Below are positions 6,418-12,712 of a stretch of DNA of 13,576 nucleotides, piece after piece (position 1 is the first letter of the stretch; the number at the start of each line of letters is the position of its first letter). The translations under genes and the position numbers were made by a program. Source of the stretch: Pontimonas sp. Its GTDB lineage: Bacteria; Actinomycetota; Actinomycetes; Actinomycetales; Microbacteriaceae. The stretch lies in contig JAIOWV010000028.1 in assembly GCA_021741945.1 (NCBI GenBank), positions 1 through 13,576 of the forward strand. Reading direction: 5' to 3'. The notes under the pieces were generated by a model. That model saw nothing but the letters and a program-made list of their open reading frames with translations, searched no databases and was not told the DNA's origin.

Positions 6418-7523
6418 ATCTCGAGCCCAACAATGTTGGGCTCAGGGACGAGGTAAATGCCAGTGGCATTACCAACTGTGGTGACGATGTATCGCGCAAG
6501 CTCCGCAACGTCTTCCCCACTGGCACCTCCGGTGTTGACGATCGCAAGCGCGTGCTTGCTGGAGAGCGCCGCCCCGGAGCCCGGCAGTGAAAAGCCCTTG
6601 TGAAGGCCCGAGTACTCAATCAGCCACGCCGCACTGAGCTTCACCATGACATCACCCTCGGCCATTGGCGGAGGTGCTGGAACATCTGAACCATCGAGTG
6701 GCACCACAACGGCCTCTGGCTCGGGTTCCATCAACCACCGAGGCGCTTCTGGCGAAAACGACACTGCAACACGTTCAGGGACAATCGGGTTCAAGAAGAA
6801 CGATCCCGAACTGACCGAATCGGGGTCGTCCGGCGACAGAACCATGCCCTTGGATGCCCGAACGCGAAGCACGGTGTCCCGAGCGACATCGATGGGCGCT
6901 CGGTCCCCGAGTGATAGCCCAAGCGCCGTGGCCAGTTGCTCAGAGGCCAAGGGCGAGCTTTCTCTCGACTGATCAACAGGCTCCAAGGAAAAGGTCACAC
7001 CAAGAACAATTCCTCGGAGGTCGCCAGTTTTCAGAGCACTCGTGCGAAGCCCCAACGCAAGCTCATCCGCCATCACCGTTCGACGGTTCCCGCTGGGGTA
7101 CTCGAGAAAATCAATGGACACGATTGTTTCTGACACATCGCTGCCGTAGGCACCGATGTTCTGAATCACGCAAGCACCAACGGTGCCGGGGATTCCGCTG
7201 AGTGCTTCAAGTCCCCGAACCCCTTGCGCGATGGTGTGGGCTACAAAGTTGTCCCAGTCTTCACCGGCCTCAGCGTGGATTTCTACTTTTTTGCCCGTCG
7301 CCTTCTTGACCGTGACACCGCGAGTCTTGATGTGAAGAACATCACCCACGTAGGGCTGGTCACCAACCACCAGGTTGGAACCAGACCCCAACGCCATCCA
7401 GTCATCGCTGGCGGCCCAGATTTTCTTGGCGCCAGCAACGAGGGCCTTAGTCGAGGTGAAGGGGTGATAGTTCTCAATCACTCCGCCCACGCGCATGGTG
7501 GTCAGCTCAGCGAAGCTGGTCAC
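6414..7523 (-). CDS. murB: UDP-N-acetylenolpyruvoylglucosamine reductase (MurB)
   Basis: 369 residues. MurB is a cytoplasmic flavoprotein that reduces UDP-GlcNAc-enolpyruvate to UDP-MurNAc with NADPH, the second committed peptidoglycan step. The FAD domain shows TTMRVGG, ALGSGSNLVVGD and SGIPGTVGACVIQNIGAYG. The substrate domain has SSGSFFLNP, with the expected proton-donor serine at 241, and the C-terminus has VPEPNIVG with the catalytic-type Glu361. Between these is a longer, Pro/Glu-rich stretch at roughly 268-292. It starts at GTG, four bases inside the end of the hadB-like gene (GTGA), so translation is probably coupled. Its stop overlaps that of the aminotransferase. The codons for Glu361 to Glu368 form a perfect 9-bp inverted repeat. 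Confidence 0.95.
   Translation of the reverse strand: MTSFAELTTMRVGGVIENYHPFTSTKALVAGAKKIWAASDDWMALGSGSNLVVGDQPYVGDVLHIKTRGVTVKKATGKKVEIHAEAGEDWDNFVAHTIAQGVRGLEALSGIPGTVGACVIQNIGAYGSDVSETIVSIDFLEYPSGNRRTVMADELALGLRTSALKTGDLRGIVLGVTFSLEPVDQSRESSPLASEQLATALGLSLGDRAPIDVARDTVLRVRASKGMVLSPDDPDSVSSGSFFLNPIVPERVAVSFSPEAPRWLMEPEPEAVVVPLDGSDVPAPPPMAEGDVMVKLSAAWLIEYSGLHKGFSLPGSGAALSSKHALAIVNTGGASGEDVAELARYIVTTVGNATGIYLVPEPNIVGLEI
6423..6443. repeat. 9-bp perfect inverted repeat at the aminotransferase/murB junction
   Basis: GAGCCCAAC and GTTGGGCTC flank AAT, starting 6 bases after the aminotransferase stop and lying inside the 3' end of murB. It can fold on either transcript. No U-tract follows on either strand, so it may act as a 3' stability or Rho-related element, or be a by-product of the conserved murB codons. 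Confidence 0.5.
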
Positions 7524-7948
7524 GCCGGTGACACCACCGCAAGCGCTTTACCCAAAACAGTGACCCCGTCACCGATGGTGACGGTAAGTGCCACGGTCAC
7601 CTGGCCGGCCTCTGGAACATCGCGCTTCGAGACAGAAGCCGCCACAGTGACCTCAACAGAGCCCTGGCTTGGAACATAAACAGGCTTCGTGAAACGAACT
7701 TGGTAACTGCTGATGTGACCTGCGCCCTCCAACCACTCGGCCAGGGGACCAATCGCAAGACCCATGGTCAGCATTCCGTGGGCGAGCACACCCTCGAGCC
7801 CGACGCCCTTCGCGACATCGTCGCGGTAGTGGATGGGGTTGAAATCCCCCGAGGCCCCGGCGTAGCGAACAAGTGATTCACGATTCAGGGCGAAAGTCTC
7901 GGTGACGATGTGATCGCCTTCGGCAAGACCTTCCAAACGCTCGCTCAC
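7520..7948 (-). CDS. MaoC-like (R)-enoyl dehydratase/hydratase, catalytic subunit (HadB type)
   Basis: 142 residues with a single hotdog fold. The hydratase-2 signature is YAGASGDFNPIHY, with the catalytic Asp35 and His40, followed by LAHGMLTMGL. The family reversibly hydrates trans-2-enoyl thioesters. In Mycobacterium the equivalent position holds HadB, which pairs with HadA or HadC in FAS-II. It starts at a GTG overlapping the hadA-like stop (GTGA at 7945-7948) and ends overlapping murB (GTGA at 7520-7523), so three genes are probably coupled in translation. Heterodimer formation with the upstream gene is inferred from this arrangement and the family. Most Microbacteriaceae do not make mycolic acids, so the acyl substrate here is open. 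Confidence 0.85.
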   Translation of the reverse strand: MSERLEGLAEGDHIVTETFALNRESLVRYAGASGDFNPIHYRDDVAKGVGLEGVLAHGMLTMGLAIGPLAEWLEGAGHISSYQVRFTKPVYVPSQGSVEVTVAASVSKRDVPEAGQVTVALTVTIGDGVTVLGKALAVVSPA

Positions 7949-8394
7949 GATTCATCCCCCCGAATCACCAGGGTCGAGGTCGCCGTGACGACATGCTCCC
8001 CCTCAAGGGTGGTCACCTCGGTTTCCGAGGTGACCATGGTGTGTCCACCGAGGCTCTGAACTTTGGTGACTCTCAACTGGGCCACTACTTCATCGCCGGC
8101 AACCAGCGGGCGCGAATAGTCGAATTTCTGGTCGCCATGGACGACGCGGGAAAAATCTATGCCAGCCTCTGGGTGCGAAAGCAACTGGTGGAGAGTCATG
8201 TCTTGGATCACCACGGGGAAGGTGGTGGGCGCAACGACGTCCGAGAATCCTCGAGATTGCGCAACGGCGATGTCGAAGTGCGCAGGGTCGCTTGCGAAAA
8301 CAGCCTTGGCGAATTCGCGGACCTTTTCGCGCCCGACCACATAGCTCGCGGTCGGCTCAAAGGCCAGCTCGACCAAGTTGGGGTTGACGCTCAT
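7945..8394 (-). CDS. MaoC-like dehydratase, non-catalytic/N-terminal-type subunit (HadA type)
   Basis: 149 residues of the FAS1-DH / MaoC_dehydrat_N kind. It opens with YVVGREKVREFAKAVFASDPAHFD, has the PTTFPVVIQDM segment, and LVHGD-like VVHGDQKFDYSRPLVAGDEVVAQLRV, typical of HadA. It lacks the D-x-N-x-x-H pair carried by its partner, as expected for the substrate-binding half of a heterodimeric dehydratase. The start is the ATG at 8394. No ribosome site lies at normal spacing, but a TAGACT -10 element ends 6 bases before the ATG, so the transcript is probably leaderless. The phosphotransferase-like gene ends 32 bases upstream on the same strand, so read-through from it is also possible. Confidence 0.83.
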   Translation of the reverse strand: MSVNPNLVELAFEPTASYVVGREKVREFAKAVFASDPAHFDIAVAQSRGFSDVVAPTTFPVVIQDMTLHQLLSHPEAGIDFSRVVHGDQKFDYSRPLVAGDEVVAQLRVTKVQSLGGHTMVTSETEVTTLEGEHVVTATSTLVIRGDES

Positions 8395-8400
8395 GGAGCC

Positions 8401-8406
8401 AGTCTA
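8401..8406 (-). promoter_or_regulatory. -10 element of a probable leaderless promoter for the hadA-like gene
   Basis: TAGACT on the minus strand is followed by GGCTCC and then the ATG, placing the likely transcription start on the A of the start codon. The -35 region is weak (TAAGTG at a 17-base spacer). Leaderless mRNAs are common in actinobacteria. The nearest purine run, AGGA, is 14 bases from the ATG and poorly placed. Confidence 0.55.
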
Positions 8407-8426
8407 TTCCTGGCGCCCTTCGCCAC

Positions 8427-9311
8427 TTAGAACAGCGTGGCACCCAGCAGACGATCAAACATGTCTCTGGCGCGCATCTTCTCAGCCTTGGTGGCCTGTG
8501 ATCCACCGGTGGCAGCAAGAGCGCGAACCGCCATCACTGCGTGGTGGGCGCGCAGCATGGTGTTGTCCTCCGCGGAAATCTCTCGGTCATAACCACTCAA
8601 GAACGCCACCTTCAGATTGGGGTCGCTTCGCCAGTAGTCCTGTTCGAGCAAGAAAACATCAACAACCCAGGGGTCATATTCACTCTGGGCAAAGTCGATC
8701 AGGCGGACGTGTCCGCCTGGATCGATAAGCCAGTTCTTCGGGTGATTCACCCGGTGGGTGGGCACCAACGCCGTGCTTTCTAAATCCATGGCACTGGCGA
8801 TCAACAACCGCGCCTCGGAGAGAAGGTGCGATTCAACAACCCCATCGAGAGCACCTGCGGCATCCTCGAACCGTGCTGCGCACTGCCTAGCGAACTGATC
8901 CGATCGAACCGCCTGGCCCGACTCATGCAGGCGTCTGATGAGGACACCGGCGCGGTAGTGAATCAGGGGGTCCCAGTCCTGTCCCAAGGTTGTCGCGCGG
9001 TCCCCCGGAACTTCACTCTGGAGCAACATCTGGAAAGCATCATCGTGGTCGATGAGCTTTGGCGCATCAGAACCCAGCGATGGCGTGTAAGAGGTGAACG
9101 CATCAAGCTCGCGCTGATAATCCGCGACCGCGGAGTACCACTTCACAATCGAGTGTTCATCGGAGCGAGTCTTGACCCGGAGCACGCGAGCGACCAGCGG
9201 CTGAGCCGTGAGGTCCTCAGCAACCTCGACCGGACCCAGCACGCGATTCACACGGTCCAAAACCTCAGCATCTGAGGCCAGCCCGTGACGTCTGGGTGGT
9301 GCTATCCGCAC
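8427..9311 (-). CDS. aminoglycoside phosphotransferase-fold protein with altered catalytic loop (possible pseudokinase)
   Basis: 294 residues with an APH/choline-kinase-like layout. The N-lobe has SIVKWY (Lys57) and a helix with Glu68 (QRELDAF). The hinge region is FQMLLQSEVPGD. The Brenner-type loop is HRVNHPKNWL (186-195) and the metal-binding Asp is in VRLIDF (Asp206). In active members the loop reads H-x-D-x-x-x-x-N; here His186 and Asn193 are kept but the third residue is Val188 (codon at 8750-8748), so the catalytic base is missing. The start is GTG, with AGGAAAGG upstream. It begins 33 bases after the terminator of the 25-codon CDSC gene, with no clear promoter of its own in between, so it may depend on read-through. 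Substrate unknown; it could be a regulatory or binding protein. Confidence 0.72.
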   Translation of the reverse strand: MRIAPPRRHGLASDAEVLDRVNRVLGPVEVAEDLTAQPLVARVLRVKTRSDEHSIVKWYSAVADYQRELDAFTSYTPSLGSDAPKLIDHDDAFQMLLQSEVPGDRATTLGQDWDPLIHYRAGVLIRRLHESGQAVRSDQFARQCAARFEDAAGALDGVVESHLLSEARLLIASAMDLESTALVPTHRVNHPKNWLIDPGGHVRLIDFAQSEYDPWVVDVFLLEQDYWRSDPNLKVAFLSGYDREISAEDNTMLRAHHAVMAVRALAATGGSQATKAEKMRARDMFDRLLGATLF

Positions 9312-9343
9312 GGTGTGCCTTTCCTAGGAATGTTTGGCCAATG

Positions 9344-9378
9344 AAAAACCCCCGCCCACCGTCACTGGTGGTCAGGGG
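9344..9378 (-). terminator. intrinsic terminator after the 25-codon CDSC gene
   Basis: On the minus strand CCCC and CCACC pair with GGTGG and GGGG, with an internal loop (TGA against GC) and a 6-base apical loop, followed by a run of five T. The hairpin begins about 20 bases after the stop of the small gene and ends 33 bases before the phosphotransferase-like start. It would make the small gene mostly monocistronic and allow only read-through into the kinase-like gene. Confidence 0.85.
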
Positions 9379-9397
9379 TCTTTACAAGCTCATAGGG

Positions 9398-9475
9398 CTA
9401 CTGGCAGCTGTCACACTGCAGCAGATCCATAGGATCTACGGGTACTGCGTAGCCTCCAACGTTGTCCTCGTTCAT
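9398..9475 (-). CDS. 25-residue peptide with a C-terminal CxxC (CDSC) motif; function unknown
   Basis: An ATG at 9475 opens a 25-codon frame ending TAG at 9398. Ahead of it is a perfect AAGGAGG, five bases from the ATG, the best ribosome site in the window. It also has its own promoter-like element and a strong terminator, so it looks like a complete single-gene unit. The product has an acidic start (MNEDN), a VGG, a Pro/Val stretch (YAVPVDP) and ends LLQCDSCQ, giving Cys21 and Cys24. There is no signal peptide and no membrane segment. I do not recognise the family. The CxxC would suit metal binding, thiol redox, or post-translational modification (a RiPP-like precursor, perhaps cut after GG at 7-8), or the ORF could be a cysteine-sensing leader for the gene downstream. 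These are guesses. Neighbours are tRNA-Met upstream and a pseudokinase-like gene downstream. Confidence 0.75.
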   Translation of the reverse strand: MNEDNVGGYAVPVDPMDLLQCDSCQ

Positions 9476-9519
9476 GGCTGCCTCCTTAACATTCTGTTCC
9501 GGTTGAGTGCCGGACCACC

Positions 9520-9549
9520 ACTATATACCGGTAATGACATTCCTGTCAT
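9520..9549 (-). promoter_or_regulatory. promoter of the 25-codon CDSC gene
   Basis: On the minus strand the -35 ATGACA (9549-9544; 5 of 6 to TTGACA) lies 18 bases from TATAGT (9525-9520), or 16 from the overlapping TATATA (9527-9522). The predicted start at about 9513 gives a leader of roughly 38 bases with AAGGAGG near its end. This is the clearest promoter in the window. Confidence 0.7.
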
Positions 9550-9553
9550 TACC
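9530..9553. promoter_or_regulatory. perfect 10+10 bp inverted repeat overlapping the CDSC-gene promoter (candidate operator)
   Basis: GGTAATGACA and TGTCATTACC are separated by 4 bases. The repeat includes the -35 box in one arm and covers most of the -35/-10 spacer with the other, so a dimeric repressor bound here would block RNA polymerase. I cannot match it to a known regulator. It differs from the LexA box, from LacI-type sites and from the Zur sites I know. Confidence 0.7.
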
Positions 9554-9651
9554 CAATATGTAGTGGTTACGGCGTGTCGATTCGTCACGGTATCAGGCAG
9601 CACCGACAGCGCGAAGAAGGCCGCCAAGAGCTGAGAAGAGAGGAGATGCGG

Positions 9652-9725
9652 TAGCGGGGGCGGGGCTCGAACCCGCGACCTCACGATTATGAGCCGTGCG
9701 CTCTGACCAGCTGAGCTACCCCGCC
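9652..9725 (-). tRNA. tRNA-Met (anticodon CAT)
   Basis: 74 bases form a cloverleaf. The acceptor GGCGGGG pairs with CCCCGCT (a G-T pair at the end), the anticodon arm is CACGG-CTCATAA-TCGTG, and the T arm is GCGGG-TTCGAGC-CCCGC. The discriminator is A and no CCA is encoded. Anticodon CAT also occurs in initiator tRNA and in tRNA-Ile2. The paired position with tRNA-Thr upstream of hadA-type genes matches the elongator tRNA-Met of other actinobacteria. Confidence 0.93.
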
Positions 9726-9746
9726 GCGTTGGGTGATCGCCACCCG

Positions 9747-9818
<72 letters not shown>

Positions 9819-9846
9819 AGGCCTGCCTTCGCAGGACCAAGCCCCG

Positions 9847-9876
9847 AGATTAGCACCTCGCGAGTCCTCCCGGCAA
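9847..9876 (-). promoter_or_regulatory. probable promoter of tRNA-Thr/tRNA-Met
   Basis: On the minus strand TTGCCG (9876-9871) and TAATCT (9852-9847) are 18 bases apart. Transcription would start near 9840, about 22 bases before tRNA-Thr. A small CCTGC/GCAGG hairpin lies in that leader. The boxes are reasonable but not perfect. Confidence 0.5.
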
Positions 9877-10000
9877 AGTCTTCACTAGGCGTAATCTCCG
9901 ACCACAGTTCCAACTGCGCGCCGAGAACCAGCCCGCAAGATGGACGTAGCGAGTGAGTCCACCATAGGGTTGGCTTCATCCAACACGAAAGAGTGGTGCC

Positions 10001-10939
10001 TTGTTTTTTCGAACGTTCGATTCCCTTGAATTTGCCTCGTGCCCGCGGGACATCCGTGATGCACTTGAGTTCTTACGGCCCAAACCCTCCCCCTGGAACT
10101 TTATTCGTCTTGGTGGGAATCAAGACGGTGCGTACCTTGTACCGAACGCTCTCGACGGCATCGCTGCTTGTCTCTCGCCCGGAGTCAGGAACTCTAAAAC
10201 GTTCGAGGACGAGCTAGCCCATCAACACCGGATTCGCTCCCACCTCCTCGATTTCAGCAGCGACCTCGAAAAATTCTCCACGCCTCTCATTAAGGGCATG
10301 CAGACCTTCACAAAAAAGTGGTTGGGCGTGGCTAGTGACGAAACCACTGTCACGCTCGCCGAATGGATTGCAGCAACCGAACCCGACGCGAGCAAGGACC
10401 TGATGCTTCAAATCGATATCGAGGGAGCGGAATGGCCGATCCTCACGGATGTCGATTTCGAGGTTTTGCGACGGTTTCGCATCATCGTAATCGAGCTCCA
10501 CAAGCTGGACGACATTTTCTCGAACCCTGCTCTCTTTGAGGAAAAAGCCGCGAATGCCTTCAAGAAACTGCGTGGAGCATTCACAGTCATCCATGCCCAC
10601 CCGAACAACTGTTGTGGAAGCTCGCCCAAACTTTTTGGGTCGGGAATGAGAATCCCTAGAACGTTCGAACTGACCATGGTCAGAACGGACTTCCTCGAGA
10701 CCGCTCTCAAGGCAGGAAGACCCCACCGTCCCGAGTTACCCCATCCCTTGGACATTGGAAGAAACGTCCCCGGCACTCCCCCAATTTTCTTGGGAAGCGG
10801 TTGGCGGTCCGAATCGCCTAGCTGGGCCTCCGTCACTCGCATTGTGCTGCAAAGCCTTGCGTACGAAATCCTGTGGCGATGGAAGAAACTTATCCCCGCG
10901 AAACTCTATCGGGCCATAAAGCCAAGCCGGGCAGCGTAG
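10001..10939 (+). CDS. FkbM family (Methyltransf_21-like) methyltransferase
   Basis: 312 residues from a TTG at 10001; no ATG or GTG lies in this frame between the upstream stop (9965) and there, and a GAAAGAG run sits about 9 bases before it. The homology pattern starts early (LEFLRPKPSPWNFIRLGGNQDGAYLVP), so translation cannot start much later. Recognisable parts are LDGIAACLSPGVRNSKTFEDELA, the SAM-site-type LMLQIDIEGAEWPIL (Asp139, Glu141), RRFRIIVIELHKLD, and VIHAHPNNCCGS. The family usually O-methylates sugars or other small substrates. The last 70 or so residues are a less conserved tail with basic and aromatic residues and no clear membrane helix. It stands alone between the divergent tRNA pair and the glucosidase gene, far from the glycan genes at the left edge, so its substrate is unknown. 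Confidence 0.78.
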   Translation: MFFRTFDSLEFASCPRDIRDALEFLRPKPSPWNFIRLGGNQDGAYLVPNALDGIAACLSPGVRNSKTFEDELAHQHRIRSHLLDFSSDLEKFSTPLIKGMQTFTKKWLGVASDETTVTLAEWIAATEPDASKDLMLQIDIEGAEWPILTDVDFEVLRRFRIIVIELHKLDDIFSNPALFEEKAANAFKKLRGAFTVIHAHPNNCCGSSPKLFGSGMRIPRTFELTMVRTDFLETALKAGRPHRPELPHPLDIGRNVPGTPPIFLGSGWRSESPSWASVTRIVLQSLAYEILWRWKKLIPAKLYRAIKPSRAA

Positions 10940-11010
10940 CGACTGGGCTGACGACTGCGGTTTCTACAACACCCAAGGCGGTCCGATCGAGCACTACATT
11001 CGATATGAGT

Positions 11011-11046
11011 GCAACCGGTTGCGCTACGCGAATTTCTCGTTAGGGT
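11011..11046 (+). promoter_or_regulatory. LacI-type operator and leaderless-type promoter of the alpha-glucosidase gene
   Basis: GCAACCGGTTGC at 11011-11022 is a perfect 12-bp palindrome with the central CG and TTGC halves typical of LacI-family sites. It overlaps a weak -35 (TTGCGC, 11019-11024). TAGGGT at 11041-11046 serves as the -10, 16 bases on. Seven bases later is the ATG at 11054, so the mRNA is probably leaderless and repressed by a sugar-responsive LacI-family protein not in this window. Confidence 0.6.
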
Positions 11047-11053
11047 TATAGGC

Positions 11054-12712
11054 ATGCTTCCTGCGAAAACACTGGCCAATTCCCCCTCTGACTGGTGGCG
11101 TCACGCCGTCATTTACCAGATTTATCCCCGATCTTTTGCCGATGGAAATGGTGATGGCGTCGGCGATCTCGCAGGCATTATCAGCCGACTTCCCGCCATC
11201 GCCGAGCTCGGTGTTGACGCGATTTGGCTGTCACCCTTTTATCGCTCGCCGCAAAAAGACGCTGGCTACGATGTGTCCGATTACTGCGACATCGACCCCG
11301 TGTTCGGAACTCTCGCTGACGCGGAGAAATTAATTGCTACTGCTCACGACCTGGGCTTGCGCATCATTGTTGACTTGGTTCCCAACCACTCCTCCGACCA
11401 GCACGAGTGGTTCCAGGCGGCCTTGGCCGCGGGCCCGGGATCTCCCGAGCGAGCGCGCTATATGTTCCGTGATGGCCTTGGCGAGAACGGCGAGCTTCCG
11501 CCCAACAACTGGGAGTCCGTCTTTGGCGGCCCCGCCTGGTCAAGGATCACGAACCCCGATGGGACGCCTGGCCAGTGGTATCTCCACATCTTCGATCAGA
11601 GCCAGCCCGACTTCAACTGGGAGAACCCGGAAATCTGGAGCCTCTTCGATGGCGTGCTCCGATTCTGGCTCGACCGAGGTGTGGATGGCTTCAGGGTCGA
11701 TGTCGCACACGGCCTCATTAAAGAAGCAGGCCTCCCCGATCGGGACCTCAGCAACGGGCCACCCGCGCCTGGGGCGCGCAGCCCATTCTGGGATCAAGAT
11801 GGTGTCCACGAGGTCTACCGGGCGTGGCGCAAGATTCTCAACGAATACGGCGATGACCGCATGATGTGTGCTGAGGCGTGGGTCATGCCACTATCCAAGA
11901 TGGCCCACTATGTGCGCTCCGACGAGATGCACCAGGCGTTCAACTTTGGCTACCTCTCTGCCACATGGGACCCAGCCATGCTCCGCTCGGTCATCGACGA
12001 GTCCCTCGAAGCGTTTGGTGGGGTTGGAGCACCCAGTACTTGGGTGCTCTCCAACCACGACGAGGTCCGCCACCGTAGTCGCCTAGCGACCAAGTTCGCC
12101 TCTGAAGGCAAGCCGATGGGCATTGGCCCGAAGAGCGAACACAAGCCCGATGAGGAACTGGGCCACTGGCGTGGTCGCGCCGCGACTGCGTTGATGCTGG
12201 GTCTACCAGGGAGCGCTTATCTGTTCCAGGGTGAAGAACTCGGCCTGCCCGAGGTCATCGATATTCCTGATGACCGCCGGGACGACCCCACGTTCTTCCG
12301 CACCAACGGCGAGCGGTACGGGCGAGATGGCTGCCGCGTGCCAATCCCGTGGGAGGCAGGCAAGCCTGCCTTTGGTTTCAACGACTCGGGCGCTAGTTGG
12401 CTGCCCCAGCCCGCAGTGTTTGGGGAGCTCGCGAGAGATCAACAGAGTGGTGTTGAGTCCTCCACGTTGGAGCTCTATCGGAAACTGCTGAGCCTGCGCG
12501 CGAACCACGGTCTTGGCTCCGGCGATTTCGCGTGGCTACCGGACTTCCCGGCCTCAACGGTGGCATTCCAGAACTCTGGCATTGCCGTCATTGGCAATCT
12601 CGGCTCAGCCCCGATTGCGCTGCCCGCAGGCGAAGTCCTCGTGAGTTCGGGGCCTCTGGTCGATGGTCAACTGCCAAGTGATACAACAGCCTGGGTCACA
12701 CTGGCGAACTAG
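11054..12712 (+). CDS. GH13 alpha-glucosidase / oligo-1,6-glucosidase-like
   Basis: 552 residues from the ATG at 11054. A GTG at 11009 stays in frame but falls on the operator, so it is rejected. The product begins WWRHAVIYQIYPRSFADGNGDGVGDL, typical of the oligosaccharide branch of GH13. The four conserved regions are present: DLVPNH (107-112), GFRVDVAHG with nucleophile Asp216, CAEAW with acid/base Glu274, and SNHDE with Asp336. QPDFNW is the fifth motif. Val after the nucleophile (D-V) is the residue associated with alpha-1,6 activity, against Ala or Thr in alpha-1,4 enzymes; this is a rule of thumb. With no signal peptide it should work in the cytoplasm on imported malto- or isomalto-oligosaccharides, but no transporter is in view. 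Its stop overlaps that of the M23 gene (12709-12712). Confidence 0.92.
   Translation: MLPAKTLANSPSDWWRHAVIYQIYPRSFADGNGDGVGDLAGIISRLPAIAELGVDAIWLSPFYRSPQKDAGYDVSDYCDIDPVFGTLADAEKLIATAHDLGLRIIVDLVPNHSSDQHEWFQAALAAGPGSPERARYMFRDGLGENGELPPNNWESVFGGPAWSRITNPDGTPGQWYLHIFDQSQPDFNWENPEIWSLFDGVLRFWLDRGVDGFRVDVAHGLIKEAGLPDRDLSNGPPAPGARSPFWDQDGVHEVYRAWRKILNEYGDDRMMCAEAWVMPLSKMAHYVRSDEMHQAFNFGYLSATWDPAMLRSVIDESLEAFGGVGAPSTWVLSNHDEVRHRSRLATKFASEGKPMGIGPKSEHKPDEELGHWRGRAATALMLGLPGSAYLFQGEELGLPEVIDIPDDRRDDPTFFRTNGERYGRDGCRVPIPWEAGKPAFGFNDSGASWLPQPAVFGELARDQQSGVESSTLELYRKLLSLRANHGLGSGDFAWLPDFPASTVAFQNSGIAVIGNLGSAPIALPAGEVLVSSGPLVDGQLPSDTTAWVTLAN

Noticed and set aside
9296..9634. A 112-residue plus-strand open frame opposite the CDSC gene
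   Set aside because: It has no domain, and it crosses the minus-strand terminator, ribosome site and promoter, which together make better sense of the region.
10009..10020. A TCGAACGTTCGA palindrome at the FkbM gene start, considered as an SOS/LexA box
   Set aside because: Actinobacterial LexA boxes need four bases between GAAC and GTTC. Here the halves abut, and similar ACGTTCGA strings recur inside the gene at about 10199 and 10661.
9993..10217. A GTG-started 74-residue frame overlapping the FkbM start
   Set aside because: It is out of frame with the conserved FkbM motifs and shows no homology pattern; no frameshift is needed to explain the gene.
11009..11053. An upstream GTG start for the alpha-glucosidase
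   Set aside because: It would place translated codons over the operator and -10. GH13 homology begins after the ATG at 11054.
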